64,000 bases of DNA, taken from assembly GCA_030762175.1 (NCBI GenBank), contig CM060835.1:83354001-83418000 (forward strand). Direction: 5' to 3'. A model generated the notes under the pieces. It saw nothing but the letters and a program-made list of their open reading frames with translations. It did not search any database and was not told where the DNA came from. Positions 51,735-62,700 of this stretch are shown here, in pieces. The stretch comes from Metallyticus violacea. Taxonomy: Eukaryota; Arthropoda; Insecta; Mantodea; Metallyticidae. Position 1 is the stretch's first letter; every line of letters begins with the position of its first letter. A program made the translations under genes and the position numbers.

Positions 51735-52480
51735 TGAGGCACTGTCTTAGGAGAACAGAAAAGCACCCCATTGCTTCACCAAGCGTCGGATACCATCAAA
51801 ACTAAGGATCGTGGTTACTACATCGCAAGTCTTGACTTCATCATCGTCGTGGAAGGTTTTGCGCTTCAGAAAGTTCTTGAGAGGTCCAGAGAAAGGACAG
51901 TCGCAAGGCGAACTTCCCGCACAGTGTTGTCTATCGTGGTAATAGCCTGGTCAGTTGCGATCATATTCGTGCCCTATCCTTCACTGTTGTCTTCGATACA
52001 CATTTCTCACTGTACACGGCATTCATGTCGGTCCTGGTGGTGTAGTGATTACCATACTTGCCTCCTAAACCCAAGATCGCCGTTTCGAACCCTGCCAGGA
52101 CCAATAGATTTTTTCGGGGCGTAAAAATCCTAAGTATGGCTTCCTTCGGAAGAGAAGTAAAGCCGTGGGTCCCGTGTCGTACATTTACGGCACGAAAAAG
52201 AACCTCAAGCCTGAAAGAGAGGCCTCTGAGCAAAATTTGTCGGCCGTTTCACGCCCTGAGTTGAATGGAAAGCTAATGACCTGAGTTGTAAAAGAGCGTC
52301 CATAAATAAATCATTCAAAAAAAAAAAAAAAAAACGGCATTCATGCGACGATGCATTTCACTCTGCTGACAGCCCTCCGCTGTCAAAAATAGAACGTTTA
52401 TCCACTTTCGACGGGTTCGGAATCGCCTCCCATTTACAAGTGCCCGAAAAGCTAACACACGATATCTCTGCACTCAGCTT
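51735..52480 (-). pseudogene. Internally deleted mariner remnant split by a SINE
   Basis: On the minus strand, 52400 down to about 51960, with the SINE at 52028-52333 removed, encodes an N-terminal motif close to 'MHRRMNAVYSEKCVSKTTV'. After a deletion, 51905 down to 51770 encodes 'GPLKNFLKRKTFHDDDEV' and a decayed 'IRRLVKQW' C-terminus. The central catalytic region is absent. The N-terminal motif reads straight through only when the SINE plus one copy of its 12-bp duplication is removed, so the SINE arrived after the mariner. Confidence 0.75.
52016..52345 (+). mobile_element. SINE family C, copy C4, inserted in a mariner, 12-bp target-site duplication
   Basis: 'acggcattcatg' occurs at 52016-52027 and 52334-52345 around a full-length family C element with an A tail (about 52317-52334). 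The head keeps the acceptor-like pairing, but the B-box region is damaged ('gccgtttcgaaccc'). Confidence 0.95.
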
Positions 52481-52541
52481 ATGTCATACAGCGAGAAAAA
52501 GTTTCTCGCTACCTGCTATGATGATTTTTCTTTGATTTGAT

Positions 52542-52806
52542 TTTTTTATGGGCGCTCTTTAACATCTCAGGCCATCAGCGTCCCATGCAATTCAGGGCGT
52601 GAAACGGCCGACAATTGCTCAGAGGTGTCATCTTTAAGGCTTGAGGTTCTTTATCGTGCGGTAAATGTACGACACAGTACCCACGGCTTTATTTCCCTTC
52701 CGAAGGAAGCCATACTTATGATTTTTACGCCCGAAAAAATCCATCGGTCCTGGCCGGATTCGAACCTGCGACTATAATGACATTGACCTCTCGGACCATT
52801 GCGAAA
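52542..52806 (-). mobile_element. SINE family C, copy C5, with a different tRNA-like head
   Basis: The body on the minus strand is standard ('ctttacttcccttccgaagg' region, 'gagcgcccataaaa' end). The head reads 'caatggtccgagaggtcaat' then 'cgcaggttcgaatccggcc'. It keeps A and B boxes but is unlike the 'gtggtgtagtggttaccata' head of C2, C4, C6 and C7. It lies 200 bp from C4 in the opposite orientation. Confidence 0.87.
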
Positions 52807-53369
52807 CATTATGTAAACTAAACTGCAAATCAATAATCACATTTTAGTGAACTTTTTATGCATTTTACCTTAAAGATAGCTAATTACATAGGTATAGAAT
52901 GGCATACAAACACTTTCACTTGTTGCTACATGTTTATTTTTCTCGCTCGAGCACAGAACCAATGTTTAATGATAGCTGCTGCAGATGCTATTCTCCATCT
53001 CTCTCCTGAACAAGTTTCTATTTCCCACAATAACGGATTCCAAGTGCAAACTTATCGTGCGTGCGCTCTACAAACAAAGACGTAAGTTAACTGCATCTCC
53101 TATGGGGGTATGATCTATATCGTTCCCCACCCCATACCACCGCTGATTGGTACGCGCAGCTGAGTGAGCAATGGGGGCCGAGCGGGTTTCAGCTGATCAC
53201 GCCTCACATATAAAATGCTAAAGTAATTTTTATGCAAAATAGTCTCGTGATTATAGAAGTATATCTTTAAAGCTAATTTAAATATTAGCAGAGGAATCTT
53301 CTTTATGGAAAATTTAGCAATTTACCAATTAAATAAGCCAATTTGCTTTATAAGATTTGCATTCCAAGT
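52807..53369. other. Unassigned sequence
   Basis: No recognisable feature. Confidence 0.55.
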
Positions 53370-53684
53370 AATGCCGCACCTGGGTCTGCCGCAGCAATCG
53401 CTGTGTCCTCTACCTCCATCTAGTAACATCATTGATAGAATGCAGTATTGTAAAGGGGGAGGGCATGTGATCAGCATGCTGGAACCTCGCCTGTTGTATA
53501 TCACGCTGCTTTCGAGATCAAAGGACGCCACCTCTCTATCAGGCAGCTCCCCAGATTTCCTCACTTGGATGAATCTCCTTCCAGACCTTCCTAAAGTAGA
53601 AACTTCCTAAGCAGGTATCGGGATCGAACTTAGTACCTCCTGGCCCGCAGTCAGCAACGCTAACCACTAGACCAAGGAAATGCT
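53370..53684 (-). mobile_element. SINE family A, copy 2
   Basis: Minus-strand head 'ccttggtctagtggttagcg' with A box, B box 'gttcgatccc', body 'gagctgcctgatagagaggt' and 'gatggaggtagaggaca', in the same order as the copy at 2092. It lacks the (GAA)n tail. Confidence 0.85.
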
Positions 53685-53824
53685 CCCTATGGAATGTAGA
53701 GTAATGTTTTAATTGGGCAGTCAATTTAACGCCTCTCTCTTCATCCTGTGAAGAACATGTGTTAGTGCGAAATAATCCGTAATTTGTGTACCTACTTCCA
53801 GTACTTAACATTCAGGTACTGTAC

Positions 53825-53825
<1 letters not shown>

Positions 53826-53861
<36 letters not shown>
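53826..53861. repeat. (TTA)n microsatellite
   Basis: About 12 units of ATT/TTA. Confidence 0.95.
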
Positions 53862-53935
53862 GTGCAGTTATGTTATTATAGAAGAATGCTTTCTATTTTT
53901 CATCGTCGTGTATGCTCGTATTTAGGATACAAATA

Positions 53936-54232
53936 CACTGCTGGTCATTAAAATTGCAACACCCTAAGAGGCGTTAAACCGATCTTACATTTTCTCAGTA
54001 TGACTCGCCAAAAACGTGACAGCAATACCAGCAGGTGTCTGAATTTGATCGCGCGAGAATTGTGACATACAGAGAGTGCGGGATGCAACTCCGAGACATT
54101 TGTACTTTTGTTAGGCAAAAATGCGTCTACAGCTAAACGAATACGAGTTCAGTGGATGGAGATAGGACGAACACAGATGCGAAGAATCCCAACGTCGCTG
54201 TCAAAAAACCGAACTACAAAACCTTTTTGCAT
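53936..54232 (+). mobile_element. Tc1-like element, 5' fragment
   Basis: Starts directly after a TA with 'cactgctggtcattaaaatt', a Tc1-type terminal repeat. About 100 bp on it encodes 'FDRARIVTYRECGMQLRDI', the N-terminal paired-type helix of Tc1-like transposases. 'CVYS' and a stop follow. The remainder of the element is missing, so it is truncated at 3'. Confidence 0.82.
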
Positions 54233-55539
54233 GATTATTTGAACACGCACAATTGTGTAGCAGAATTATACATATTTGCAATACGATAAAAATTAATTAC
54301 AATTATCATAAAGTGATGCCAAAGTTGATCGCTTGTTTTCTCCCAATCTTAATACTACTGTCTAGTGAGCGTTTTGGGGGGGGGGATATTAGCATACCGC
54401 AGTATATGTTCAAGAGTCGATCTGTAAATTGCCATGAAATGGCGTGAAGATTCATTAAGAGGCATCATGTTGACGAGCATCGCTCTTGTAATGGTTTATG
54501 ATAGTGTTTCAGACATATGCTAGATTAAATCTGCAATGCTCTACAGCATTTTTTGAAATGTGCACTAATTTTAATTACTTTGAAAATAATGACATTTCAT
54601 ATATTCTCAGCAACTGGTAGGTTAGATCGTGTTTAGTTTTCAAGAACTATATGGTTGAGGATATACAGAACCCCTGCAAGTGTTCTCAGTCATTTATCTT
54701 TGAAAATTTATATTTAAAACATTCCAACATTTTATAACATTTCGTATTTCTGCGAGGCACCGTACATATCAGTATCTAAGAAAGAAATCAGCAACAAAAA
54801 TACATCTTGTCATCTACTTCTGGGCAAAAATGGACAATTGTGGGTGACGAAATTGCGATCTCGTTCATGAACATTATAGTGAAATATTATGCTTCGACCT
54901 TGCTACAAAACTGTTTATTCATTAAACTCAATGACCACTGCAGATGAGCAGAGCCCACTTTTATATGATATCTGGTTGTGAAAAAGATGGCCACCCGTGG
55001 TTTACTGTTCTAATTCGTTTTCTATTTTCATATTACTCTATAGGTCACTCCAATCTAATCAAAATAACAAATTGACCAAAACGTTGAAAATGCATATAAA
55101 ATGTACAAAATGAAATAAGAAAATTGTTGTTCGATAAGAATGTTGTAAAAATGTAAAATAGGGATTTGCTTCTTATTAGAGTTGCGCTATTCTAATGTTT
55201 CAGTTAAATGCAGAAAATCTACCACTCTCAAACGACATATTCTGAGAATTTATCATTTATTTTTCTCACAAATCTGCACAAAGGCAGATTTGTAGCGAAT
55301 AAATAATAAACATATAATATATATTTGATCCATAAAGGCGTGGAAACGTCATAGGTTTATATTAGCGCCATTTTAGTGGTAATAATGACATTTACAGTAG
55401 TTTACTAGAATTTTTGAATCGATCATAAAATGGATCAAATAATTTCTGAGCAGTGATTACACTTTTTTATTTAAAGATACTAAGACCTCGCAGATCAAAA
55501 GCGAACTATATTAAGTTTTTGTAAACTCTCCACCAGCAA
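54233..55539. other. Unassigned sequence
   Basis: G-run at about 54377-54385. A perfect 10-bp inverted repeat with a 6-base loop lies at 55268-55293. No gene. Confidence 0.55.
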
Positions 55540-56560
55540 TCAAGATTATTACTGGATAAATGAGTTTAAACGTGACCTCATGAAGCGCGGTCCAATTGAA
55601 GGTATCACTAAAAGAAAGGAAGGAAAGAAAAAAACCGATGATATCGTAATGAAAGATCGCCAGGTGAAGAGATTGCTGAACTGAATGAATGCACATTGTT
55701 GTCGATGATAAAGCTGGTGCCGAGACTGGGGGATGTGGATAAAAAATAAACGTAAAAGAATATTTAAATGCACCGTTTGGTTATGTTTAATCGCAATTCT
55801 CAGAACCTAGCGTCGATTCGTGTCCACGGATTCATAATTGCACACCTGAGTCGGAACTGGCCGTCAAAGCATGGGCGACTGGTCAAAGTGCGGCGTTTGA
55901 TCGACTGTTGTTGAATTGAGTGCAAGAAAACGAAAATTACTCTTTGAACAACAACACCCCGGTTCATGTTGAAATGAGAAACGTTGCACGAATTGGATTT
56001 TTTTTTTTTTTGGTCAGTCCTGGTGGTGTAGTGGTAACGATACCTCCTAAACCCAAAATCGCGGGTTCAAACCCGGCCAGGATCGATGGATTTTTCCGGG
56101 CATAATATTCCTCAGTATGACTTCCTTCGGAAGGGAAGTAAAGCCGTGGGTCCCATGTTATACATTTACGGCACGATAAAGAACTTCAAGCCGGAAAAAA
56201 GAGACCTCTGAGCAAATTTATCGGCCGTTTCACGCCCTGATTACAATGGGACGATGATGACCTGAGATGTTAAAGAGCGTCCGTAAATAAACAAAATCAA
56301 AAAAAAAAAAAAAAAAATCGAATTGGATTTTGTATTGATTTTTCGTTCATCCGTTTCTTGGACTTGACCCTTAGCGACTTCTTTCTTTTCTTTAATTCAA
56401 AAGCTTGCAAATGTTCGTCGAATCATGGTGTCACCAATGGGATCAATTTTGCAGAGCTTGACAAAATCCATTTTTCCAACGGGATTAAAATTAGACATTT
56501 TCTAGAAATATGGAGAGAAACAAAGTTGATAATTTATAAAATAAACGTGTTACTTTGTTT
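55540..56560 (+). pseudogene. mariner transposase remnant interrupted by a SINE
   Basis: In order: 'WINEFKRDLMKRGPIEGIT' (N-terminal domain, about 55554), 'DRQVKRLLN' (about 55660), 'TPESELAVKAW' just after the first Asp region (about 55842), 'NNNTPVHVEM' (about 55945, where mariners have H-Q-D-N-A-P-V-H), then the SINE at 56002-56318. Beyond it the frame resumes with 'RIGFCIDFS', 'DLTLSDFFLF' (third Asp, about 56360) and 'FAELDKIHFSNGIK' (about 56445). The second catalytic Asp is replaced by Asn, and several frameshifts are present. Confidence 0.85.
55989..56331 (+). mobile_element. SINE family C, copy C6, inserted in a mariner, 13-bp target-site duplication
   Basis: 'cgaattggatttt' is present at 55989-56001 and 56319-56331. 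Between them is a family C element with head 'agtcctggtggtgtagtgg' (a 6-7-base deletion near 'gatacctcct'), standard body and an A tail of about 19. Removing the SINE and one repeat restores the mariner frame across the site. Confidence 0.95.
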
Positions 56561-57129
56561 TCAAGCTATTCTCCTACATACACAGAGTATTCAGTATCTC
56601 TTCTTAATGTAATATTCTGTTGTGCCAATAGTACATCAACCAAAGATATAATTCTGAGTACCTAATTGCCGGCTAGTTTGGTGTTTGATAATGATTTGTA
56701 CCGTTGTGAAGTTCCTGTAGCTTTGAATGACTAGACGTTATTTGGTAGGTAGAGATAATCAGCTAGTCAATGATTAAAATACCTAGGGATTGTGTTTATG
56801 CGATTACTTTGTATTATCGTTTAAAGAAATGTATAAACTCACAAGGATTTGGCCTAAGTTCTGTTTTATTTGATGAACCATTCGAATTTAGCCACGCTTA
56901 GCCCAAACACGATAAGTGAATGGTATTTCCCTCAATGTGCTGTTTACCCCATACCACCAGTCTAGTTAAGGCAGGTAGTGGGAGGCACCTGCATTACACT
57001 AATATTGGAGCAGTGATGGTTGAGTTGATTCTCACAGCATCTGGTTATATATTTCACGTTTAATGGGAGCAAGAATACTTTGTATCCAAGATGATGTAAA
57101 TGCCTTATCATATCTCTCTTTGTAACAAA
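56561..57129. other. Unassigned sequence
   Basis: No recognisable feature. Confidence 0.55.
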
Positions 57130-57165
57130 GATGGATGGATGGATGGATGGATGGATGGATAGATA
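57130..57165. repeat. (GGAT)n microsatellite
   Basis: About eight perfect GATG/GGAT units followed by 'agat'. Confidence 0.95.
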
Positions 57166-57211
57166 CAACCATGTGGCAGACATATTCTGTCAGGTATGTT
57201 ACTAGCTGTTA

Positions 57212-57680
57212 GTGTGTGCATTTGACTATGTTAACTTAGTTTTTAAATCCTTGATTATCAATCCAAATTTTTATTTTCATGTAAAGGTAAATCTTAAGCA
57301 TTTAGAATGGAAACCTTCTTATACTACTGATATTGAAAACGCTGTAAAACGTTCTTACCGAATTGCGGAACTTGTTGTTAAAAATGAAGCCAATTAACGA
57401 ATGAGAATTCATAAGAGAATGCTTGATAATAGCGGCTGAGGACATATGTCCAAATTTAGGGAATATGTTTAATTCTGTCTTTTGCATAATGCTGCAACAA
57501 AGCGTTGACCTAGAACGCTGTCTGGAAAACAATTAGAGAAAAGAATAAAAACACTTAACTTGTTTTACTCTTGTAGTGGACGAAACTTCAGACAGAAGTT
57601 ATAAGGATTAACTGATTATATTTTTAGGGGTATTGACAGTGAATTAACTCGTATTGTTGAATTTATAGAATTTAAAACTT
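57212..57680 (+). pseudogene. hAT-like transposase remnant
   Basis: 'SYRIAELVVKNEAN' near 57352 and, in another frame, 'FTLVVDETSDRSYKD' near 57570, followed by 'LIIFLGVL'. These match the order in hAT-derived BED-finger/GTF2I-repeat-type transposases: an S-Y-x-h-A-x-L-I-A segment, then the catalytic A-L-D-E-S-T-D strand and L-L-I-F-I-R-G. The first catalytic Asp appears kept (V-D-E-T-S-D), but frameshifts and stops interrupt the protein. The N-terminal BED finger and C-terminal dimerisation region were not found. Confidence 0.65.
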
Positions 57681-58354
57681 AAAACCTCTGAAAAAGAAAT
57701 TGCCAAACTGCTTATAATGATGCCAACTAATTCAAGTGTTTATATATTTGCTGTGGTAAATTTTCTATGTTATGTTTGTTTGCAACAAAGGTAATTGTAA
57801 TCTTAAGTTTCACTTTTCAAAAATGAACTGCATTAAAACGAGTATTGCACATCATAAGTGACAACCACTAGGTCTAACTTCTGAAACTCTGCGCCAATTC
57901 TTTCCAAATAAATATTGAAAACTAGTTAAAAGTTAATCATGCAACAGAAGGCAATCTCAGATGCATAAACTGGATTAAAAATGTTTATTTTTAATTATTT
58001 ATTCTGGCGGAGCTGAGCCATTAGGCATTCTCTTTCTCTCTACCAATGTAATAATAATTACACTAAGTTTTTAGTTTCAATATCACAATCAGTAACAAGG
58101 ACAATATTCGTACACATATAAGCCTATGAAAAATATGAAGTAGGTAAATAAATAGATGCTAATACATAAACATGGACAATGAAAATGAATATGAAAAAAT
58201 GATGAAAGAAGAATAAAAATAACAATAATAAGTATTCAACAAGCATAACAACAATTCATAGAAATATCAACCTATTTAAATAACAAAAGTGACAATAAAT
58301 ATACCAGTAAAAATGAAAAACCTTAACAATACTCTGAAGGAGATAGGAACATTT
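57681..58354. other. Unassigned AT-rich sequence
   Basis: No recognisable feature. Confidence 0.55.
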
Positions 58355-58656
58355 TGATAGTAAACGTCGGTCCTGGTGGTGTAGTGGTTACCATACTTGC
58401 CTCCTAAACCCAAGATCGCGGGTTCGAACCCGGCCAGGACCGATGGAGTAAGTATGGCTTCCCTCGAAAAGGAAGTAAAGCCGTGGGTCCCGTGTCGTAT
58501 TTTTACGGCACGAAAAAGAACCTCAAGCTGAAAGAGAGGCCTCTGAGCAAACTTTGTCGGCCGTTTCACGCCCTGAGTTGAATAGTACGCTGATGACCTG
58601 AGATGTTAAAGAGTGTCCATAAATAAAACAATCAAAAATCAATCAACTGATAGTAA
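58355..58656 (+). mobile_element. SINE family C, copy C7, with 9-bp target-site duplication and body deletion
   Basis: 'tgatagtaa' occurs at 58355-58363 and 58648-58656. The head is the cleanest in the window, with A box, B box 'gggttcgaaccc' and a perfect GGTCCTGG/CCAGGACC stem. About 24 bases after 'gatgga' that other copies have are missing, joining it directly to 'gtaagtatggcttcc'. Confidence 0.94.
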
Positions 58657-58749
58657 TAATAATAATAATAACAAAAATGGAAATAATATTTCAAGATCAG
58701 GATGAACAAAATAAATACCTGTATTGTAATATAAGGAATCTAAATCTAG

Positions 58750-59296
58750 GGTAATTTATTATTTCTAATAACATTAAGCAACTTCTTATAAAATATTCCT
58801 AAAGTTTGACAGTCTGTAACATCCCGGGGTAATGCATTCAAGCGAAGGGCAGATGATGAGTAAAGTGATGTTCGGTGCAGTATAATAGTACGTGTTGGGT
58901 TTCAGAGCGTTATTGAGGCTAAGACAGGACAATAGATTGAGAAAACTAGAACATAAGATTGAGAAGATGAATTGCAAAGTAGTGTGAGACAATGAATATT
59001 TCTTTGGTCTTTCAAGTGGAACCCAAACAGCATATCGAGGAAGGGTATATCGAATGAGGGTGTTATATGATCGAAAGACACACATCGCAGATGTAATGTA
59101 TGCACATATTATGAACACGTTGCAGTTTTTGCATTAGGTTAGCAGAAAATCGTAGTAATCGAGTTGAAGATCACCAGGGATTGCATCAAGATCTTTTTTT
59201 AAGGTTCTGGGTAGGGACGCCTTTAACTTTAAAAGGTGTGGGTTAGAGAACTTACTTTCCTGCAGATTTCAGCAACATGATTTTCAAAACAGAGAT

Positions 59297-59364
<68 letters not shown>

Positions 59365-59737
59365 TACACACACACACACGCACAAACACTTGTGTAAGAT
59401 GTCAGTGTAGGGGTGGTATTTACAGCGGCTAATAGCACGAGATATGTGATTGATGTACAGTGATAACAGCAAGGGACCCTGGAAAACTCCTGTCTTGACG
59501 AACCGCCAGAGGTTCCTAGAAACAACACACTGCTGCCGATCGCGAAGACAGAAGTTGAATCACAGGACCGCACGGTCAGACATGTTTAACACCTTAGTTT
59601 GGTAAGAAGTAAGTCTGTGTGTACAGAATCAAAAGCTTTAGTCATATCAAGCAATACAAATGGTGTCAATCTTCGTTCATCGCAGAAACCACGTAAGTAT
59701 ATCTTTACACATGTTAAGCAGAATAGTGTCCGCTACT
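58750..59737 (-). pseudogene. jockey-like LINE reverse transcriptase remnant
   Basis: On the minus strand, 59690 down to 59400 encodes RT motif A 'LLDMTKAFDSV'. It then shows 'LSDRAV..FNFCLRDRQQ', a 'GVFQGPLLLSLYINHISRA' segment (usual Q-G-S-x-L-G-P-L-L-F-x-L-Y-I-N), and 'CKYHPYTDI' where the Y-A-D-D catalytic loop should be. After a CT/CA microsatellite it resumes at 59290 with 'ENHVAEICRKVSSLTHTL', 'KLQRVHNMCIHYICDV' and 'FDHITPSFD', and C-terminal frames to about 58786. It is inactive: catalytic Asp changed, part of the palm lost at the microsatellite, frameshifts. Its 5' side stops abruptly at the minisatellite. Confidence 0.9.
59299..59385. repeat. (CT)n(CA)n microsatellite inside the LINE
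   Basis: About 20 CT units followed by about 20 CA units with one TA interruption. It replaces the RT segment between the Y-x-D-D loop and the thumb-like region. Confidence 0.97.
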
Positions 59738-62700
59738 GGAACAAAGTAATCAAGGGAGATGTTTCTAAACGGAATAAAGTAATCAAGGGAGATATTTCTA
59801 AACGGAATAAAGTCATCAAGGGAGATATTTCTAAACGGAATAAAGTAATCAAGGGAGATATTTCTAAACGGAATAAAGTAATCACGGGAGATATTTCTAA
59901 ACGGAATAAAGTAATCACGGGAGATGTTTCTAAACGGAACAAAGTAATCACGGGAGATATTTCTAAACGGAATAAAGTAATCAAGGGAAATGTTTCTAAA
60001 CGGAATAAAGTAATAAAGGGAAAAGTTTCTAAACGGAATAAAGTAATCAAGGGAAATATTTCTAAACGGAATAAAGTAATCACGGGAGATATTTCTAAAC
60101 GGAATAAAGTAATCAAGGGAAATATTTCTAAACGGAATAAAGTAATCACGGGAGATATTTCTAAACGGAATAAAGTAATCAAGGGAAATGTTTCTAAACG
60201 GAATAAAGTAATGACGGGAGATATTTCTAAACGGAATAAAGTAATCAAGGGAAATGTTTCTAAACGGAATAAAGCAATCACGGGAGATATTTCTAAACGG
60301 AATAAAGCAATCAACGGAAATATTTCTAAACGGAATAAAGTAATCAAGGGAGATATTTCTAAACGGAATAAAGTAATCACGGGAGATATTTCTAAACGGA
60401 ATAAAGTAATCACGGGAGATATTTCTAAACGGAATAAAGTAATCACGGGAGATATTTCTAAACGGAATAAAGTAATTAAGGGAAATGTTTCTAAACGGAA
60501 TAAAGCAATCACGGGAGATATTTCTAAACGGAATAAAGTAATCAAGGGAGATATTTCTAAACGGAATAAAGTAATCAAGGGAAATGTTTCTAAACGGAAT
60601 AAAGTAATCACGGGAGATATTTCTAAACGGAATAAAGTAATCAAGGGAAATGTTTCTAAACGGAATAAAGTAATCAAGGGAAATGTTTCTAAACGGAATA
60701 AAGTAATCACGGGAGATATTTATAAACGGAATAAAGTAATCATGGGAGATATTTATAAACGGAATAAAGTAATCAAGGGAGATATTTCTAAACGAAACAA
60801 AGTAATCAAGGGAGATATTTCTAAACGGAATAAAGTAATCAAGGGAAATGTTTCTAAACGGAATAAAGTAATCACGGGAGATATTTCTAAACGGAATAAA
60901 GTAATCAAGGGAGATATTTCTAAACGGAATAAAGTAATCAAGGGAGATATTTCTAAACGAAACAAAGTAATCAAGGGAGATATTTCTAAACGGAATAAAG
61001 TAATCAAGGGAGATATTTCTAAACGGAATAAAGTAATCACGGGAGATACATGGGAATTATTTCTAAACGGAATAAAGTAATCAAGGGAAATGTTTCTAAA
61101 CGGAATGAAGTAATCAAGGGAGATATTTCTAAACGGAATAAAGTAATCAAGGGAAATGTTTCTAAACGGAATAAAGCAATCACGGGAGATATTTCTAAAC
61201 GGAATAAAGTAATCACGGGAGATATTTCTAAACGGAATAAAGTAATCACGGGAGATATTTCTAAACGGAATAAAGTAATCAAGGGAAATGTTTCTAAACG
61301 GAATAAAGTAATCAAGGGAAATGTTTCTAAACGGAATAAAGCAATCAAGGGAAATATTTCTAAACGGAATAAAGTAATCAAGGGAAATGTTTCTAAACGG
61401 AATAAAGTAATTACGGGAGATATTTCTAAACGGAATAAAGTAATCACGGGAGATATTTCTAAACGGAATAAAGTAATCACGGGAGATATTTCTAAACGGA
61501 ATAAAGTAATCAAGGGAAATGTTTCTAAACGGAATAAAGCAATCACGGGAGATATTTCTAAACGGAATAAAGTAATCAAGGGAAATATTTCTAAACGGAA
61601 TAAAGTAATCAAGGGAAATGTTTCTAAACGGAATAAAGTAATCAAGGGAAATGTTTCTAAACGGAATGAAGTAATCAAGGGAGATATTTCTAAACGGAAT
61701 AAAGTAATCAAGGGAAATGTTTCTAAACGGAATAAAGCAATCACGGGAGATATTTCTAAACGGAATAAAGCAATCAAGGGAAATATTTCTAAACGGAATA
61801 AAGTAATCAAGGGAAATGTTTCTAAACGGAATAAAGTAATCACGGGAGATATTTCTAAACGGAATAAAGTAATCACGGGAGATATTTCTAAACGGAATAA
61901 AGTAATCACGGGAGATATTTCTAAACGGAATAAAGTAATCAAGGGAAATGTTTCTAAACGGAATAAAGCAATCACGGGAGATATTTCTAAACGGAATAAA
62001 GTAATCAAGGGAAATATTTCTAAACGGAATAAAGTAATCAAGGGAAATGTTTCTAAACGGAATAAAGTAATCAAGGGAAATGTTTCTAAACGGAATAAAG
62101 TAATCACGGGAGATATTTATAAACGGAATAAAGTAATCACGGGAGATTTTTCTAAACGGAACAAAGTAATCACGGGAGATATTTCTAAACGGAATAAAGT
62201 AATCAAGGGAGATATTTCTAAACGGAATAAAGTAATCAAGGGAGATATTTCTAAACGAAACAAAGTAATCAAGGGAGATATTTCTAAACGGAATAAAGTA
62301 ATCAAGGGAGATATTTCTAAACGGAATAAAGTAATAAATGGAGATATTTCTAAACGGAATAAAGTAATCACGGGAGATACACGGGAATTATTTCTAAACG
62401 GAATAAAGTAATCAAGGGAAATGTTTCTAAACGGAATAAAGTAATCAAGGGAGATATTTCTAAACGGAATAAAGTAATCAAGGGAAATGTTTCTAAACGG
62501 AATAAAGTAATGACGGGAGATATTTCTAAACGGAATAAAGTAATCAAGGGAAATGTTTCTAAACGGAATAAAGCAATCACGGGAGATATTTCTAAACGGA
62601 ATAAAGCAATCAAGGGAAATATTTCTAAACGGAATAAAGTAATCAAGGGAAATGTTTCTAAACGGAATAAAGTAATCACGGGAGATATTTCTAAACGGAA

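Noticed and set aside
53305..53610. 101-codon frame
   Set aside because: Lies over the antisense of a family A SINE.
59599..61080. 493-codon open frame of 11-residue repeats as a novel protein
   Set aside because: It is wholly explained by a 33-bp minisatellite open in three frames; an 11-bp insertion breaks it and no start, promoter or codon-level constraint is visible.
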